A stretch of DNA of 64,000 bases from Hericium rajendrae. Taxonomy: Eukaryota; Basidiomycota; Agaricomycetes; Russulales; Hericiaceae. Position numbers and translations under genes: made by a program. The notes under the pieces were generated by a model. It saw only the letters and a list, made by a program, of their open reading frames with translations. It did no database searches and had not been told where the DNA came from. Location: positions 3,224,001-3,288,000 of the forward strand of contig CM065878.1 of assembly GCA_033439255.1 (NCBI GenBank). Direction: 5' to 3'. Below, piece by piece: positions 21,259 through 33,564 of the stretch; the stretch's first letter is position 1, and the number at the start of each line of letters is the position of its first letter.

Positions 21259-24200
21259 ATGGCATCCGGCACTCAAGACCTATGCGAACAATGGTCGAGC
21301 CTTTCCGACAATGATTTGACCATCGAACGCATTCGACAAGTTCTAGCGCCCGTCAAAGATGACTTGTGGGTCGTGGCCGCGTCCGTTGACCGAGTGCTGG
21401 ACGATGTGACCGTTCAACGTGCTCTAATGGAGTTGGGGCTAGAGAGGACCGATCCTGCCTTGCAGCGCGGAATGAGCATTTCGGGGTTGGAGGATGACAA
21501 TAATGAAGAGTCGGAGTCTCCTGGTGCGTCGCCCTCTCGTTCCGAGGCACCACTAGTCGCCTACCTTCGTGATGAACCCGCGGATTCACAAATCTACCAA
21601 ATGCGCCGGGTGCTCTTGGGAAGGCTGGATCGGCTCAACACATACGTGGAGATTTGCCAGGCAAGCGTGGACCAGGACATCAGGGAGGAAGGGGACCAAG
21701 ATTGGGAGGAGGACCCTGGGATGACGGAGCTGACGAGAACGAGGACGAGAGGCGTCTTCCACCCGCAGAACCTGTGCCATTTCCTCTGTCCAGTTTCTTA
21801 CTCGATGATTTGCTTCGAATAGCCCGGTTTCTGGCTACACAGGAAGCATTCCCTGCCATCCGCATGCTCTACAAACGTCACGGACATCTACTATGGCCTT
21901 ATAGGCTCGCCATTTTGAACGCCATCTCTGAACATGTTTACCCTTCCCTATATCGCGACATTCTACCTGCTTTTGACCCCACACAGGATGCAGAACAGCA
22001 GTTTCAATTCGAGCCTTGGAGAGCGGACGAAGACTGGACGGAGTCAGCGGCAATTCAGCAGGCTCTGGCAACCAGCGGCGCGGTCGTCCAGGACGTTGCG
22101 TTGCCACCGGGCCTCGACACCAACCTGACACCACGACCAGAACCATTGTCAGCTTCTGAACTGACCTCTTGGTATGAAGAACGCGTAGAATGTATCCTGG
22201 TTTCGACGGGCTTGACAGACGTTGCATTGGCTCTTGTGCAACATGGCGGATCACAAGGTATACCTGGTGTGGACGAGATGGGCGAGGAGCTCAGTTTGCT
22301 ATCGCGACTGGTTTACGATGCTCGATTTGAAGACGAGGAAGCAGATGAGGAATGGACGCTTCAACGCTGGAAAGCCATGGATCCCACCACTGTCGTGCGA
22401 GCGTATCTGGCGCATTCGACCCCAGACACAATGGCTGCAGATATTCGCAAGCTCGTCATGCCTTACCTGTTCGTCCTGGAGGCACGCGCTGAGCGCTCCG
22501 GAAATCCTGATCCGTCGCTCTTCACGCGACTTCTCGACGAGTATATCCTATCTGCGCCCTTGGAGTTCGTGGCGGCCATCTTCGAGGCATCCAAGCCGAC
22601 CCTACCCGCAGCTCATCGAATCATAAAGGACGACGAGAATATGGCGCGCCTCGCCCTGTCGTGTCTGTATGGTAGCGACAAACTCGATGAGTGGCCCACT
22701 ATGAGTCGGATTTTTGAGTGCCTACCTGCTTGGGACAGCAACGAGTTGAACCAGGATCTAGCCGATGAAGCAGACACGACTATCGCCTCCTTGGGGGCGT
22801 TTGTGACTCCCACGACCGCTCGTCCTCGTTGTACCCCCCAGGACCTGCTGGTATTTTTTAAGCCCCTTCTCGCCGCCTCACTTTCCCGAGCCTTGGATGT
22901 TTTGGACGTTCACCTCGAGTCCGGTGAAATACTATCCAGATGGAGCGTACCTGCACCTCTGCGATGGTTCCTTCAGAGCGCAAACGATGAGGCCCAGCAG
23001 CGAGCATGGGCGACGCGTCTCGCGCGCCGGGCGGGAGGATCGGATGATGAGTTGAGCACGCAGGGTGATTGGGAATGGTTGCTTGAAGACATGATGAAGC
23101 TTTCGGGCACGAACGACGCCGGTTTGAACAGCGCATTTGGTCTGCTAGACCAGCAAGAGGTTATGCGTATTTTCTTCACTGGCCTGCTCAGTACTGGAAG
23201 TCAGTACGTTCGTATATATTGCCCGGCCGTCATCGCTGACCGTTTGTGTACAGAATTCGACATCGCTAAAGACTTGCTCCGTTCGCGTCGAGACCTTCTG
23301 ACCTTGGATTCTTCCACAATCGAGAGTATCGCCTTGTCATGCTCTCGGGAGTTTTATGATAACGCCAACTCCGGTAACTATCGCTTTGGCGACATGAAAC
23401 TTGCGTACGAGTGGTATGTGTCTGCATGTCCTGGCACTGTATTTTTATCTCTGATTGGATGGATCGTGGCCTAGTTTAAGCGTCCCCGCTCAGTCCGACG
23501 CAGTCATCAAAGAGCGGGAGTTCATCGAGGCAACTTCGCGCATCGCATCATTCAATGTCATGTCCGGGCCTGGCACGCCTATCACGCCTCTCGAGATCCG
23601 ACTGACGAAGGATCGTTTGTCACTCGTCTCCCGCGTCCTCTCAAGCAACGCCGACTCGTACAAATACACTGAAGTCATACTCGATCTCGTCCGCAAACTT
23701 GGTTACAGAGATGATCCTGCTGCGGAGGTCAAGGCCCTCGCTATGATCGCCGATACGGCCTTGCAAGCCGAGGACTTTGCGCGTGCTTATGAAGCCAGCG
23801 AAACCATGATCAGCACCGTCCTCAGCCTCAGATCGTCCGCGCAGGACATCGACGATCCAAAGATGCAAGATGCGAGCGAGGTCTGCTGGGTAGCGTGCCT
23901 CCAGCTCGGTCGCCAGCCCGCGTTCGAGGATGTGCAGAAGAAAATGACGCTTCTCGGACGCGCCTTGGAGTTCTGCCCTGCAGACAAACTGGTGGACGTA
24001 CTGAATGCCTGGCGTCGACTTCAATCGGAGGATCTTGAAGAGCGCCAAGAACGCCTCGCAAAGCGACGCAGCGGCCCAGATGATTCCCGTACCAGGAAAG
24101 CACAATCCAGGGCTCCGAAAAGCCCGTCGTCATTGGCTGAGCGTTTCCAAAGCCTGCACATGCCCGACCTGCACATGCCTTCCTCGCCGCTGGTGAGCAC

Positions 24201-24432
24201 GCCCGATGCAGCGGCGATCGCACACACCTTCAGCCGCGTCGCGGCCAACTTTCCGTTCTCCATCGGACGGCCGCGTTCCGTGGCGTCCGACGGGAGTGGG
24301 CACGAGCGGTCGAGGAGCGGGGAGCGGGCATGGGTTGCGAGGCCGGATCCTGCGGAAGTTTCTGCGCAGGCCAATCGTGTATTCCAAAAGGGCATCGGGT
24401 GGCTTCTTGGAGCTGACGAAGACGAGGGATGA
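21259..24432 (+). CDS. sec39: Sec39-domain protein (Dsl1/NRZ tethering complex)
   Basis: Sec39 is the helical-rod subunit of the Dsl1 complex, which tethers Golgi-derived COPI vesicles at the ER. The start MASGTQDLCEQWSSLSDND at 21259 leads into a helical region (RRVLLGRLDRLNTYVEICQ). The Sec39 domain proper begins near FPLSSFLLDDLLRIARFLAT and continues through the whole middle of the protein. The tail is Ser/Arg-rich and ends FQKGIGWLLGADEDEG. Two introns are clear: 23200-23253, whose 54 nt keep the frame and so look like coding sequence, and 23414-23474. At 21711-21718 the frame moves by one base between DWEEDP and WDDGADENEDE. No good intron fits, so a one-base deletion in the CCC/GGG run is likely. 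Length is about 1020 residues. Confidence 0.82.
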
Positions 24433-25111
24433 ACGAATAGGATGGCTTTCGTGTTTCAGGTCTTGTCGGTCCCGGACAACTATATACATGTAACTTTATA
24501 CCCTCTTTTCTCGATCATGCGTATGAGAGTATGCTATTTCCACTTGCCCAGATTATTGTCAACGAAACAGCGTACGATTAAACACCCAATTCTTGCAGCT
24601 GTGGGCGTCCATACATCCTCACAACTGACAGACATCATGCTCGCTAAGTACATGAAGAGGTTTGGATATGGGGTAACAGGTGGATTGCATTCCGTAGAGT
24701 GCAGAGTAACGAGTGACGAGATTAACAAATCGAAACGAAACGAAGGTGGTCAACTGAAATGATTAGATAGTGACAGGGAATGTGGAGAACTCGGAGAGGA
24801 GGGATCATCTGCTAAAGCTGGTCGTGACTGTGCATCTAGGTGATACGTAGGGTACAACACGGAAACACGAACTCCGAACTAGGGTAAAAAGAACGGGACG
24901 AAAAGGGGTAGTGTACATATTACAGCGGTGGTCAACTAGAAGTATAAAAAGGCCAGTTGACCTTATGTACGGTAGAGGAAAATCATCAAATAAGCGATAA
25001 ATCAAGGACAACATCCCAGTCCAACGATACATCCCCGTATAAGCAGTATATACATACCATGCATTTCGTGACCATTGGTGCCACGAAAGCGAGAGCGTTG
25101 TGATGAATCGC
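24433..25111. other. Convergent 3' intergenic region
   Basis: Lies between the ends of the Sec39 gene (+) and the serine-rich gene (-). AT-rich in parts, with only short frames; probably the two 3' untranslated regions. Nothing else seen. Confidence 0.55.
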
Positions 25112-27811
25112 TCAACATGTGGCCGCACCAAACCGGGTACCCACACCAGTACGCGCCCGCGGGCGGTTGACAACCCCCTTCCGCTTCCCATCTACATCTG
25201 CTCCCTGATCAGGAGCGAAACCGCCACGCCCACATACAGCGCAATGCTCCCCTGACTCCTCTTTCGCGCGCAGATCGTCGACCTCCGCTCGGAGATCGCG
25301 CATCTGTCCTTCGAGCTCCCATATTTGCTGCTGCCATGCCCGACGAGATGTCGCAATTTGCTCTTGCAGCGCTTGAACAACCGCGGGGAATCGTCATTGC
25401 CCGCCATAGCCACTTTCGCCTTGTCCCCCGCCGAGCGCGTGGAGAATCCTGGCGTCAGGGGAGAAAATTCAACGTCGGTCGGTGAATCGCCGTCGACAAG
25501 ATGCTCAGAGAAATGGGCGCTGAAGATGGTAGAGACAGGACGCAGGCTCAAACTGGGAAATTCAGTGGTCGAGGCCGGCGCACTGGCGGCAGTCGATTGC
25601 TGGCCGTTTATGGAAAGGGTTGCTCGTGGATGGTCGTCATGTTGGGGCGTGATCGGAGACTGCACGGCGAGGCGAGAGGGCTTGTCTGAAGGAGGGATGA
25701 TGGACAACGGCGGAATGTTGCGACGCCCCATGGGCGAACGCTCCTGTCTACCGTGGGTCAATCCAGTTCCGCTGTGCGCATCTCTCGTCATGTCATCAAA
25801 TCGGGATCCCGCGTCCTGGGGCGATACTGGTGACAACGAAGGCACTGGGACGCGCGCACTGGTTATCTTCGGCGTCTTGGGTACCACGGAATGAGACGAT
25901 ATTCCTGCATCGGAGATCGACGGTACGGGTGGAGGCTGCGAATGTTGTATCACTTTCTCCTTCTCTTTGCCGTTAAAAAGACGCATGAAGCCACTCCGCT
26001 TGTGCTTGAGTCCTCGGGAAGACGATCCAGTGCCAGGGGAGCTTTCATTCTCCGTACGAGTTGGGACAGACGGTGAAATATTCATCGTCAAGCTCTGTAT
26101 AGCCATCTTCGCTTTCGACCCTGCGCTGGTTGAACGCGCACGTGGTCTTGTGCCGACCGGCGTAGATGGATTTGAGGCATAGCGGGAAGGCGGCTCCATG
26201 TCGAGAAAGGGAGCAGCTTTGCTCGCATGCGAAGGTGCCTGGACGGTATTGCTACGGGAGCGGTCTCTGGCCTGGGCCTGGGCCTCTTGAAGCGAGATCA
26301 ACGTGAACGTTGGAGAAGCGGGCAGTTCACCCCAGCCTGCAAGCTGGTTCATGCTCGTCGGAGGAAATAGTTTTGTCTCGCGCCTTTTGGATTTGGACGA
26401 TGAGCTGTTCGCAGTGGGTGGAGGGCCGCTAGTCTCGACGGGTATGGGGCTAGAAATCGCTCTACTTTGGACAGCCGTTTGTCGCTTTAAAGACGCGGTA
26501 TCGGAGGCGCTCTGACAAAATGATGATGTAGATGTATCGGGCGTCATCGTGATGGTTGCAGCGGACGCAGAACGCGAGGGTGATGAACTGCGAGTTGTGT
26601 TAGAATCAGGGAATGTGATTGAGGACTCGCTATTGGGCATGTTCGGCGGAGGGATGGAGCGGGAACCATGTGTAGATAGATGTACAGGATTTCGATACAT
26701 CAGGTCTGGGTTTGCATAAGGATGGACGTAATCTTGAGAGCTTCGTGAAACTGGGGAGTCTGCTCGAGATGATGTACGGGTATCAGTGCGACCCAGCTGA
26801 GCAGAGTAGAAAGACTGTGCTGGAGAGGAGGGCCGAGAAGAGTGCGCTGGTGGAGACGTGTTTACGGAATGAGCGGGAAAGTGGAACGAACGAGGGCTGG
26901 GCATAGACTTGCCGGCTGAAGTTGAGTTGGACATTGTCCGAGTGCGACCGCCGGGTAGGGAGAACTTGGCCCGCAGAGCACCTTGATTAGATGGTGCCAA
27001 CGAAGTGGATGACATGGAAGCCTGAGCAAGTGCACTAGAAAGTAATGATGTCAGCAATCCATCAATAAATCCACCAAATGAAACGATGCGATGCCGCGGA
27101 ACATAAATGAACTCACTGAAGGGCGCCAGAGGACGATATATATGAGGACGACGTCTCAAAAGATTTCTTCTCTTTGCCACTGGACCGAGATTCCGTGCTT
27201 GGCCGTGGTGCGCTCTGGTTCCGTCCATTGAGAGAACTTAGGTTGAAGCCCTTCATGAAGCCCTCCCCCTTATTCCTGACTTTACCGCGCTTGGACACGA
27301 AAGAACGAGCATCATCATCAGGTTCTTCCGCCTCCTCAACGGCGTCTTCCTCCATCTCCCATGGGGCCGGAGAGTACATCCTCATTTTCGGTCCAAGCAT
27401 GCTCATACGAACTACTTCCTCTTCCTCGCCCTCTGGTTGCTCGGGCGAAAGAACGTCGTCGTCATAGGTTTGTGAATTGGGGCGAGAAGACGTGGAATCA
27501 TCATCTAGATCGAGGGTCGAGGCGGATGGATCATTGAGACGGTCGCGGTCGATGTGTGTGCGGGGCTGGTGAGGGCCGCGGTACTGAGAGGGTATAGCGA
27601 AGTTGAACGAAGATGTGTGGGCATCGAGCTCAGCCCGGTCTATAGGGCGCGGCGAGAAATAGGCATGACTGTAGACAGAAGGGGAATCCGAGAATTCTGT
27701 GATGGAAGGAAAACGACCGTGATGAAAGTCGGCACGAGCGGCACGCTGATCGAGGAGACGGCGCAGGTGGTCATCGTGCGTCATATTTGGAGAATCCATG
27801 GGCCTGAGCAT
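25112..27811 (-). CDS. Serine/proline-rich protein with C-terminal coiled coil and CxxC motif, function unknown
   Basis: Two exons around an intron near 27036-27117. The start MLRPMDSPNMTHDDHLRRLL at 27811 is preferred over an upstream ATG because the extra sequence looks non-coding. The first part includes MEEDAVEEAEEPDDDARSFV and ends with GALQ. About 500 residues of Ser/Pro/Thr-rich, probably disordered sequence follow, with SGFMRLFNGKEKEK as a short conserved-looking motif. The end is a coiled coil (QQQIWELEGQMRDLRAEV) leading to EHCAVCGRGGF, a CxxC that could bind metal. Between DDSPR and VVQALQEQIATSRRAWQ the frame moves by one base at 25381-25388, beside a GGGG run. If that change is real, the protein ends instead at 25192 without the coiled coil. 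I do not recognise the family. Confidence 0.65.
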
Positions 27812-28013
27812 CTGCCCAGAGGGCAACGCCGGCGGCGACGAGGAGGTGGGCGGGAGGAGAGGGAGGGGGAGGAGGGAAGGAAGACAGAAAGTCGCGAATG
27901 CTTGAATGCCCCGCCCAGCGCTTAGCAAACACCGCCAAATCCATTTCCCAATCACCAGGCGCCTGGCTTCAGCAGATCTCTCAGATTCTCTCTTCCTGCC
28001 GCTACCCAACATC
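27812..28013. promoter_or_regulatory. Bidirectional promoter between the serine-rich gene and cgr1
   Basis: Only 202 bp separate the two divergent start codons. The minus-strand side is C/T-rich in the coding sense. No TATA box is evident. Shared control is inferred from spacing only. Confidence 0.45.
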
Positions 28014-28537
28014 ATGGCCGATGTCCCCGCTGTCCCCATTGCTTCAACCTCCAATGGCAGGCTGTCTGGAAAACCATGGAAGCCGTTAAAGACCGCCGTC
28101 GTGTGCGTCCTCAATTCCTCAGTTTGCATATACCACTTACGCCTTCGCTTCTGTTAGGCGTTCGCATCTTCAGGAAGCTGTCAAGACCAAGCGATGGGAA
28201 GACAGGATGGAGGCAACCAAAAAGGAGCAGGCCATCAAGAAGCTTCAGGCTGAGCTCAAGGAGGAAAAGGCCGCTGAAATCAAAAGGTGTGTTCAACCGC
28301 ATCGCGTCCGTCTACGGCTGTTCATTTTTTTTTCTCGTGCAGGAGACGCGAAGTCACCCTCGAGCGCAAGAAGGCCGCAGAAGAGCGGCAACGCGCGGAA
28401 GAGATGATGGCGAAAGTGCGTCGCTTGTTCATCCTTTGTGTGGATCCACATGTTGATCCATTCTGAACTAGCTCGGCGCGCGGAAGGCTGCTCGACTTCG
28501 ACGAAAAGCCGGTCGTACCAAGAAAATCAACCACTGA
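28014..28537 (+). CDS. cgr1: rRNA-processing protein Cgr1
   Basis: Cgr1 is a small, highly basic nucleolar protein needed for 60S subunit assembly. Four exons (28014-28102, 28158-28286, 28343-28415, 28472-28537) join to 118 residues. The family pattern is clear: GRLSGKPWKPLKTAVV, then KRWEDRMEATKKEQAIKKLQ and EERQRAEEMMAKLGARKAAR, ending in a Lys/Arg tail (RRKAGRTKKINH). The protein is one long charged helix, as in its homologues. All introns are GT-AG with correct phases. It is divergent from the serine-rich gene. Confidence 0.92.
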
Positions 28538-29005
28538 TCCTCATTCTCCTCTCCTAACGCTGTCACTGTAGACGTTTCCTGCACCTTTCATCTCTTCGTA
28601 CAGTCTCTGCTGCACGTTGTATCTGGATTCTCCCATCGTTCATGTTTCAGCCAGTGTGTTCGCACGGTCCATCCCCACATGATTGCAATGGTCCCGAAGT
28701 CGCTCATCGGCAATTATATCGCACGTACGTACTTGATTGCGTCTCAAAGTTCACCTTGATTCCGGGTAAATAGCACGCGACGCTCTTGTACGTTACATTG
28801 ACTTCTTACCCCGAATACTGTAGCCATAATCGTCGAACAAAACGCCAAGCCTGAGGTCTGAGCACGCCCCACACCAGTTCCTACATCCATGAAATTATGC
28901 AAATTACATACATAAATATATGCGAAGGGTGCATGACAAGAGACCCTCAGTAGCATTTTCGTAGCGACGTTAGGATGCACCTCAAGAGGCAGCAAAGTAT
29001 GGGGT
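28538..29005. other. Convergent 3' region between cgr1 and vps18
   Basis: Contains the 3' ends of cgr1 (+) and vps18 (-). T-rich, short frames only; nothing else seen. Confidence 0.55.
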
Positions 29006-32000
29006 TTACAGTTCCCAGCCTGCTTCACCTTCGCCGTCCTTCACGAACGGTTTGTCCAGGCCCGCCACCACGCTCTCGCATAGAGGACACGTGCTAGCGA
29101 GAATATCATCAAGCTCTTCTCTCAGCTTCTCAGCGCGCTTTCCACCATCCTTCTCCAACCGCTTCGTACCTCCGCCGATGCCTGGGATCCACCCGACGGG
29201 TGCCGTAACGACAGACGCCAGCGCATCCGGCACGATCAGGTCCCGCAGGCGGTCCCCTGCAGAAAGAATGTTCCTCCCAAACGAGTTGGCTGCACGGGTG
29301 CCATTTTGCAGAGGCGCGGCAAAGTTGGCAGAGAGAAGCGTGCGTTGCGTGGTTGGTGGCCGGGCGGATGGGTTGCTGCCGGTCAGCGGTGTGATATTCG
29401 CACGGTCGATCGCGCCTGGATTGCCTCTGATCAGCTCGTTCTGGAGGCAAGGATGCGCCGCAAAGCGTGTGGTGGAAGATACTCCTTAGTCTGGTTGATA
29501 GAATGATCAGGAACCGGGAAACGAAAACTGCGAATCACGCACCAGGCCAATGAGACAGTCCGCGTGGAACGTATGTTGACATGGGAAAACGTAGAATTGT
29601 CGCGTAAACAGCGGATACGAGCATACCGAGCATTTTTCTCCGGCATCGATCGTTATAAAACGATTCTTCAACCCGGCGATGTATTCCTTGATCGACTCGG
29701 CATTCCGCGTGGCCTCGTCCATCTCGTTCTTCAGGCTGTCGATCTGTGCTGAATAGCCCTCGAGTGCATTGGCGATCTCGTCCTTGAAATCATCAATCAC
29801 CACGAAGTCGGGGAAGAATGGCAGAATGTCCTCGATTTTGAGCAGGTCCGTGTTCTCCAAAAACCGCATCGCCCTAAGGGGAAAAGAAAACGTGCGTCAG
29901 TCACACATTCCGCTATCTGCCCGCGCAACACGAAGGAATGACCCACATCTTGATGTCCTTCTTATCCTGGACGACAAACTTCGCAATCTTCAGCCAGAGC
30001 TTCTTCCGCAGCTGTTGATCATCCTCTGGCTTATCAGCATTGATTTTTGCGAGTTCTAGATCCCCCTTCTCGAGCGCCAAATCCACACTACTTTCCCACA
30101 GCCCCATTTGCGAGTATATGTGCACGCAGGGCTGTATCCGCCCGGCTTCGCTGCACAGGCGCAAGGCGTAGTCCAGATCGTAGTAGGGCTTTCCGATGAG
30201 TGGATCTGTTGGGGCGTTGGATAGGAAACGAAGCAGCGGACCATCATCATCCGGTGCTGAAGAACTTGGCGAGGCGTAGAAGGTTAACGAGGAGGTTGTG
30301 GATTGTGGGAGACGTGTTGTTTGTTCAAAAATGACATGATTGAGGTAGCGGGCGGCGTGGTTCGGTGAGAGAGGGTCGCGCGGCGCATGCTGGAATTGAA
30401 GAGGCGGGGACCAGCTTCAAAGGATCGAGCGCGCGTTGTCGTAGCCAGACATCGACCGTTTCCTTCGGTGCATGCCGCATCAATACGGTCCCGAACCGAT
30501 AGTAGAGATCTAATGACGGTTGTCGACTGATGACTTCAATGGCCTTCGACCATTCTTCTTCCAAAATCCAGTGTTCGACTACCTGTTCATGATCACCAAC
30601 GAGTGCGGCAAAATGGAGGTACATATCAGTGCGTCCATGCCCTTGGATCAATTCATAAATGGTATCAGGTTCAAGATTATCCTACAAGAACTGAATTAGT
30701 GACCAGAAAGTTGGAAGGAACGGAAGACCAGAACCTTATACGTCTCCAGGAAATGTCGCAGATCATCCTCCAGAATTGTTCGCTCAGCTTTCACATTGTC
30801 GATGTCATAGGATCCCGAGGATGAAGCAGTGAGGTCATCGAGCTCGTTGCATTTGCTCAGGAAGAACTCGACTAGCCACGTAGCTAGCATCATCCGCTGG
30901 TGTACTCCTGATAACGATAGCCTCAGTCATGTAATCACATTAGAGGTGGCTACGTCACAAACCGTCTTGCGTGTTCGTTCCAGTCGCGAGATCAAGTATG
31001 ACCGCAGGCATCGCGCTCGTTTGCATCCAGGAACTTGAGAGTGACTTCTTCGAACGTGACTGAGGACTGAGCGTATGATTGGGCGGCCTGGAAATATCGG
31101 CCCTCATTGAAGAAAGCATGGCCTTGAGCGGATATGACGCTGTCTCGCTGCCCTGCTGTCTGTGGGTATGTTCAAACAATTGGTTATGAGAAGTATGACG
31201 GTGATCTGACCTTCGCATGTTTGAGAGCAACGTCAAAGTTACCACGATCCTTGTAGATCTTCCACACATCACGGTCCTCGTTCTTGACTACGAGCTCGAA
31301 CAGCGATTGGTCAGTGTACACCCAATAAGTTTTCCGCACGGGATCTGCGGTTAGTGCTCGCACGGTCTCCCCAGGTTTCTATATGCGCGAGGATGAATAG
31401 GGGAAGATAGAAGGAGGAAACTGGACTCACAAGAGGAAGGAGCTCCTCGTAAGTAAGATTATCATCCAATGTGCAGACCGCCGCTATTCGATCCCGGTAC
31501 AGAAGCATGAAATGGAACTCGGTGAGGCGATGGACGTCGGCACCTGCTGGGATGGTGTATCTGGTTGTGAAGTGCTCGGCGAGTTGGGGAATGTTGGGTA
31601 GTGGAACAGTTCGGCATTGTCAATCAGATCGTCCGAGAGTTGACGCAAAATTCAGGGTGCCATGGTAGATCCCAGGGCCTATAGTAACATTCGAGCTAAC
31701 TCCAAACAGATATTCGAAAAGGAACTCACCTGTCATCCAAGCCATTTCCCGTGGCAATGACTGGGCTTGATCGCTATTTGGCGTGTAATAATGCAGTTCA
31801 GAATGTTGCATGTTGCTCGGGAGCTCCAAGATCTCTTTGAAATGTCAATTTATTGGTAGAGGATAACCATTGGATGCAGACTCACTCGGGGCAGTATCGC
31901 GATAGCTCGCAAAGAGGCCAGTGAAGACCCGCCCGCCATCCTCTGACCGACGATCCGGTGCTCCGATGAATTGGTATATTCGAGAAGGCGTAGTGACCAA

Positions 32001-32830
32001 GACCAATGCCTTCTTGTGATCCAAAGGAGGGAAGTAGTCGAAAGCGAGACCGGTGATGGGGTGTCTCTCCGGGAGTGAGAAGACAGGCTGCAAGTACCTC
32101 TCTTGAGATTTGAAAAAGTCCTCTTCTGCGTCAAGAAGGGCCTCGTATATCGTTCCGTTCCTCCCACCAATCAGGATCTCACGCGAGGATGTCAAATTGG
32201 ATGACGACAATAACGCTGCCTTGTTCCATGCGACGCTCTCGATCACCATTTTGAACGTCTTCAACTGCTTTGGCTTCTTCCACCCCTTGTACAGATACCA
32301 GTTCTCCCCTTGTTGTGACGTTATTAGCAGGTGTCGACCAGAAGGATCCAGAAATATTTTGTGGATTGTCATTTCGGTGGGTTTGCGAGGAATCTGGATC
32401 TTCACGACCTGTTCGGCGTGTGCCAATTCGATGAGGATGATCATGTTGGAGGAAAGACCCATGGCGAGGAGGTCGGAGGACACAACGAGGAGATTAAGGA
32501 TGCAGGAAGGGTATATTGTACGCGACCAAGGTCGAACATGGGAGTGAGTCCGGTTGTCGGAGCACCATACTGTGCACTGTCCTATCCTCGAGAGTCAGCA
32601 CGAACAATGGGGATGCAAGTCTAGTAAACACACGGCATTCAGGTCATCTCCTCTTAATTCATCTTGTGCATAAGGTGAAGGCTCGAAACCCTCGTACTGC
32701 AAGGGTGGAAGTGTCTGTGCACCTGGCGCCATACCACCTGCCGGCATCGTCGCGTGTTCGACATCTGCGGGAGAAAGTATGATGTTGCGAAATGTTTCAT
32801 TATCTGGAAGCACTCACAGTCGTCAAACAT
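29006..32830 (-). CDS. vps18: Vps18/Pep3, class C core subunit of HOPS/CORVET
   Basis: Vps18 is a core subunit of the HOPS and CORVET tethers, which drive membrane fusion at the vacuole and endosome. The first exon is only 13 nt (MFDD, 32830-32818), followed by a 53-nt intron. The N-terminal beta-propeller includes MGLSSNMIILIELAHAEQV, GENWYLYKGWKKPKQLKTF and ASYRDTAP. The helical solenoid follows: MYLHFAALVGDHEQVVEHWI and AGRIQPCVHIYSQMGLWESS. The C-terminal RING finger reads CSVCSYPLF, then FPCQHTFHADCL, and closes with CPLCESVV. At least ten introns are needed. At 30406-30409 the frame moves by one base between LVP and PLQFQHAPRDPLSPN, in a GGGG run, probably an assembly insertion. Ends EAGWEL. 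Size and order match the family. Confidence 0.92.
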
Positions 32831-33564
32831 TGCAGTGTGAGCTTAGGCAAAGCAATCTGCACGAATTCACTTTGTCTGGGGTGGAGGTCAAAGGCAGCAG
32901 GCCTGCTCCTGCTCAGCAGTGGTCGCGCATCCTGCCCACTAGACGCACGTGATCGACTAGAAACCTCATCCTCCTGTTGCTTGTGCTGCTGGGAGCTGCT
33001 GAATTCTCACATGCGCAGCCACTTTATGACCACGCTTGCGCACAAATGTCTGGCGTGCATAAGGGTCCAAAAGTCACATACAATTTCTACATAGCGCGTA
33101 ACGCAAACGGCTACAAAACCAGAGGACCTCACGAAGATGTACAGGACAGCCTACTAGTGAAGGATATGGGGATCGCAAACGGGAACGAAATGATGGATAT
33201 AGAAGTCGCATAAAAGAAAAAGCCAAAAGCTGAATCAATTCAGTCACACGGAAACCACAAGAGCGTGAACTCAATAAAAAGTGATAAGACAAAAAAAAGG
33301 CTATATAACGAGGAAAGGTAGAATAAACCAAATGAGCTAAAATATGAGAATAAAAACACAAATAACGAGAAGCGAGAGGGCATACGTGAGAAATCATGCA
33401 AGCAACAAATCAGAGATGATTTCCGTTGGAATGAGGGCAGGGGTGTTCGCAATACTGATACAGTGCAGGAAAGCAAGGCAAAGCGACGACGATAGCGATA
33501 GCAGGCGAGTGAAGCAAAGCCCACTGTGACGGTGGGACACGGTGACGATAGAGCAGACGGAGAT
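32831..33564. other. Intergenic region upstream of vps18
   Basis: Contains the vps18 promoter side and, nearer 33560, the AT-rich 3' side of the zinc-finger gene. A CACGTG E-box occurs near 32946. Short frames only. Confidence 0.5.

Noticed and set aside
23200-23253. Continuous coding through 23200-23253 in the Sec39 gene
   Set aside because: The 54 nt have GTCAGT...ACAG ends and keep the frame by chance; removing them gives a smoother peptide.
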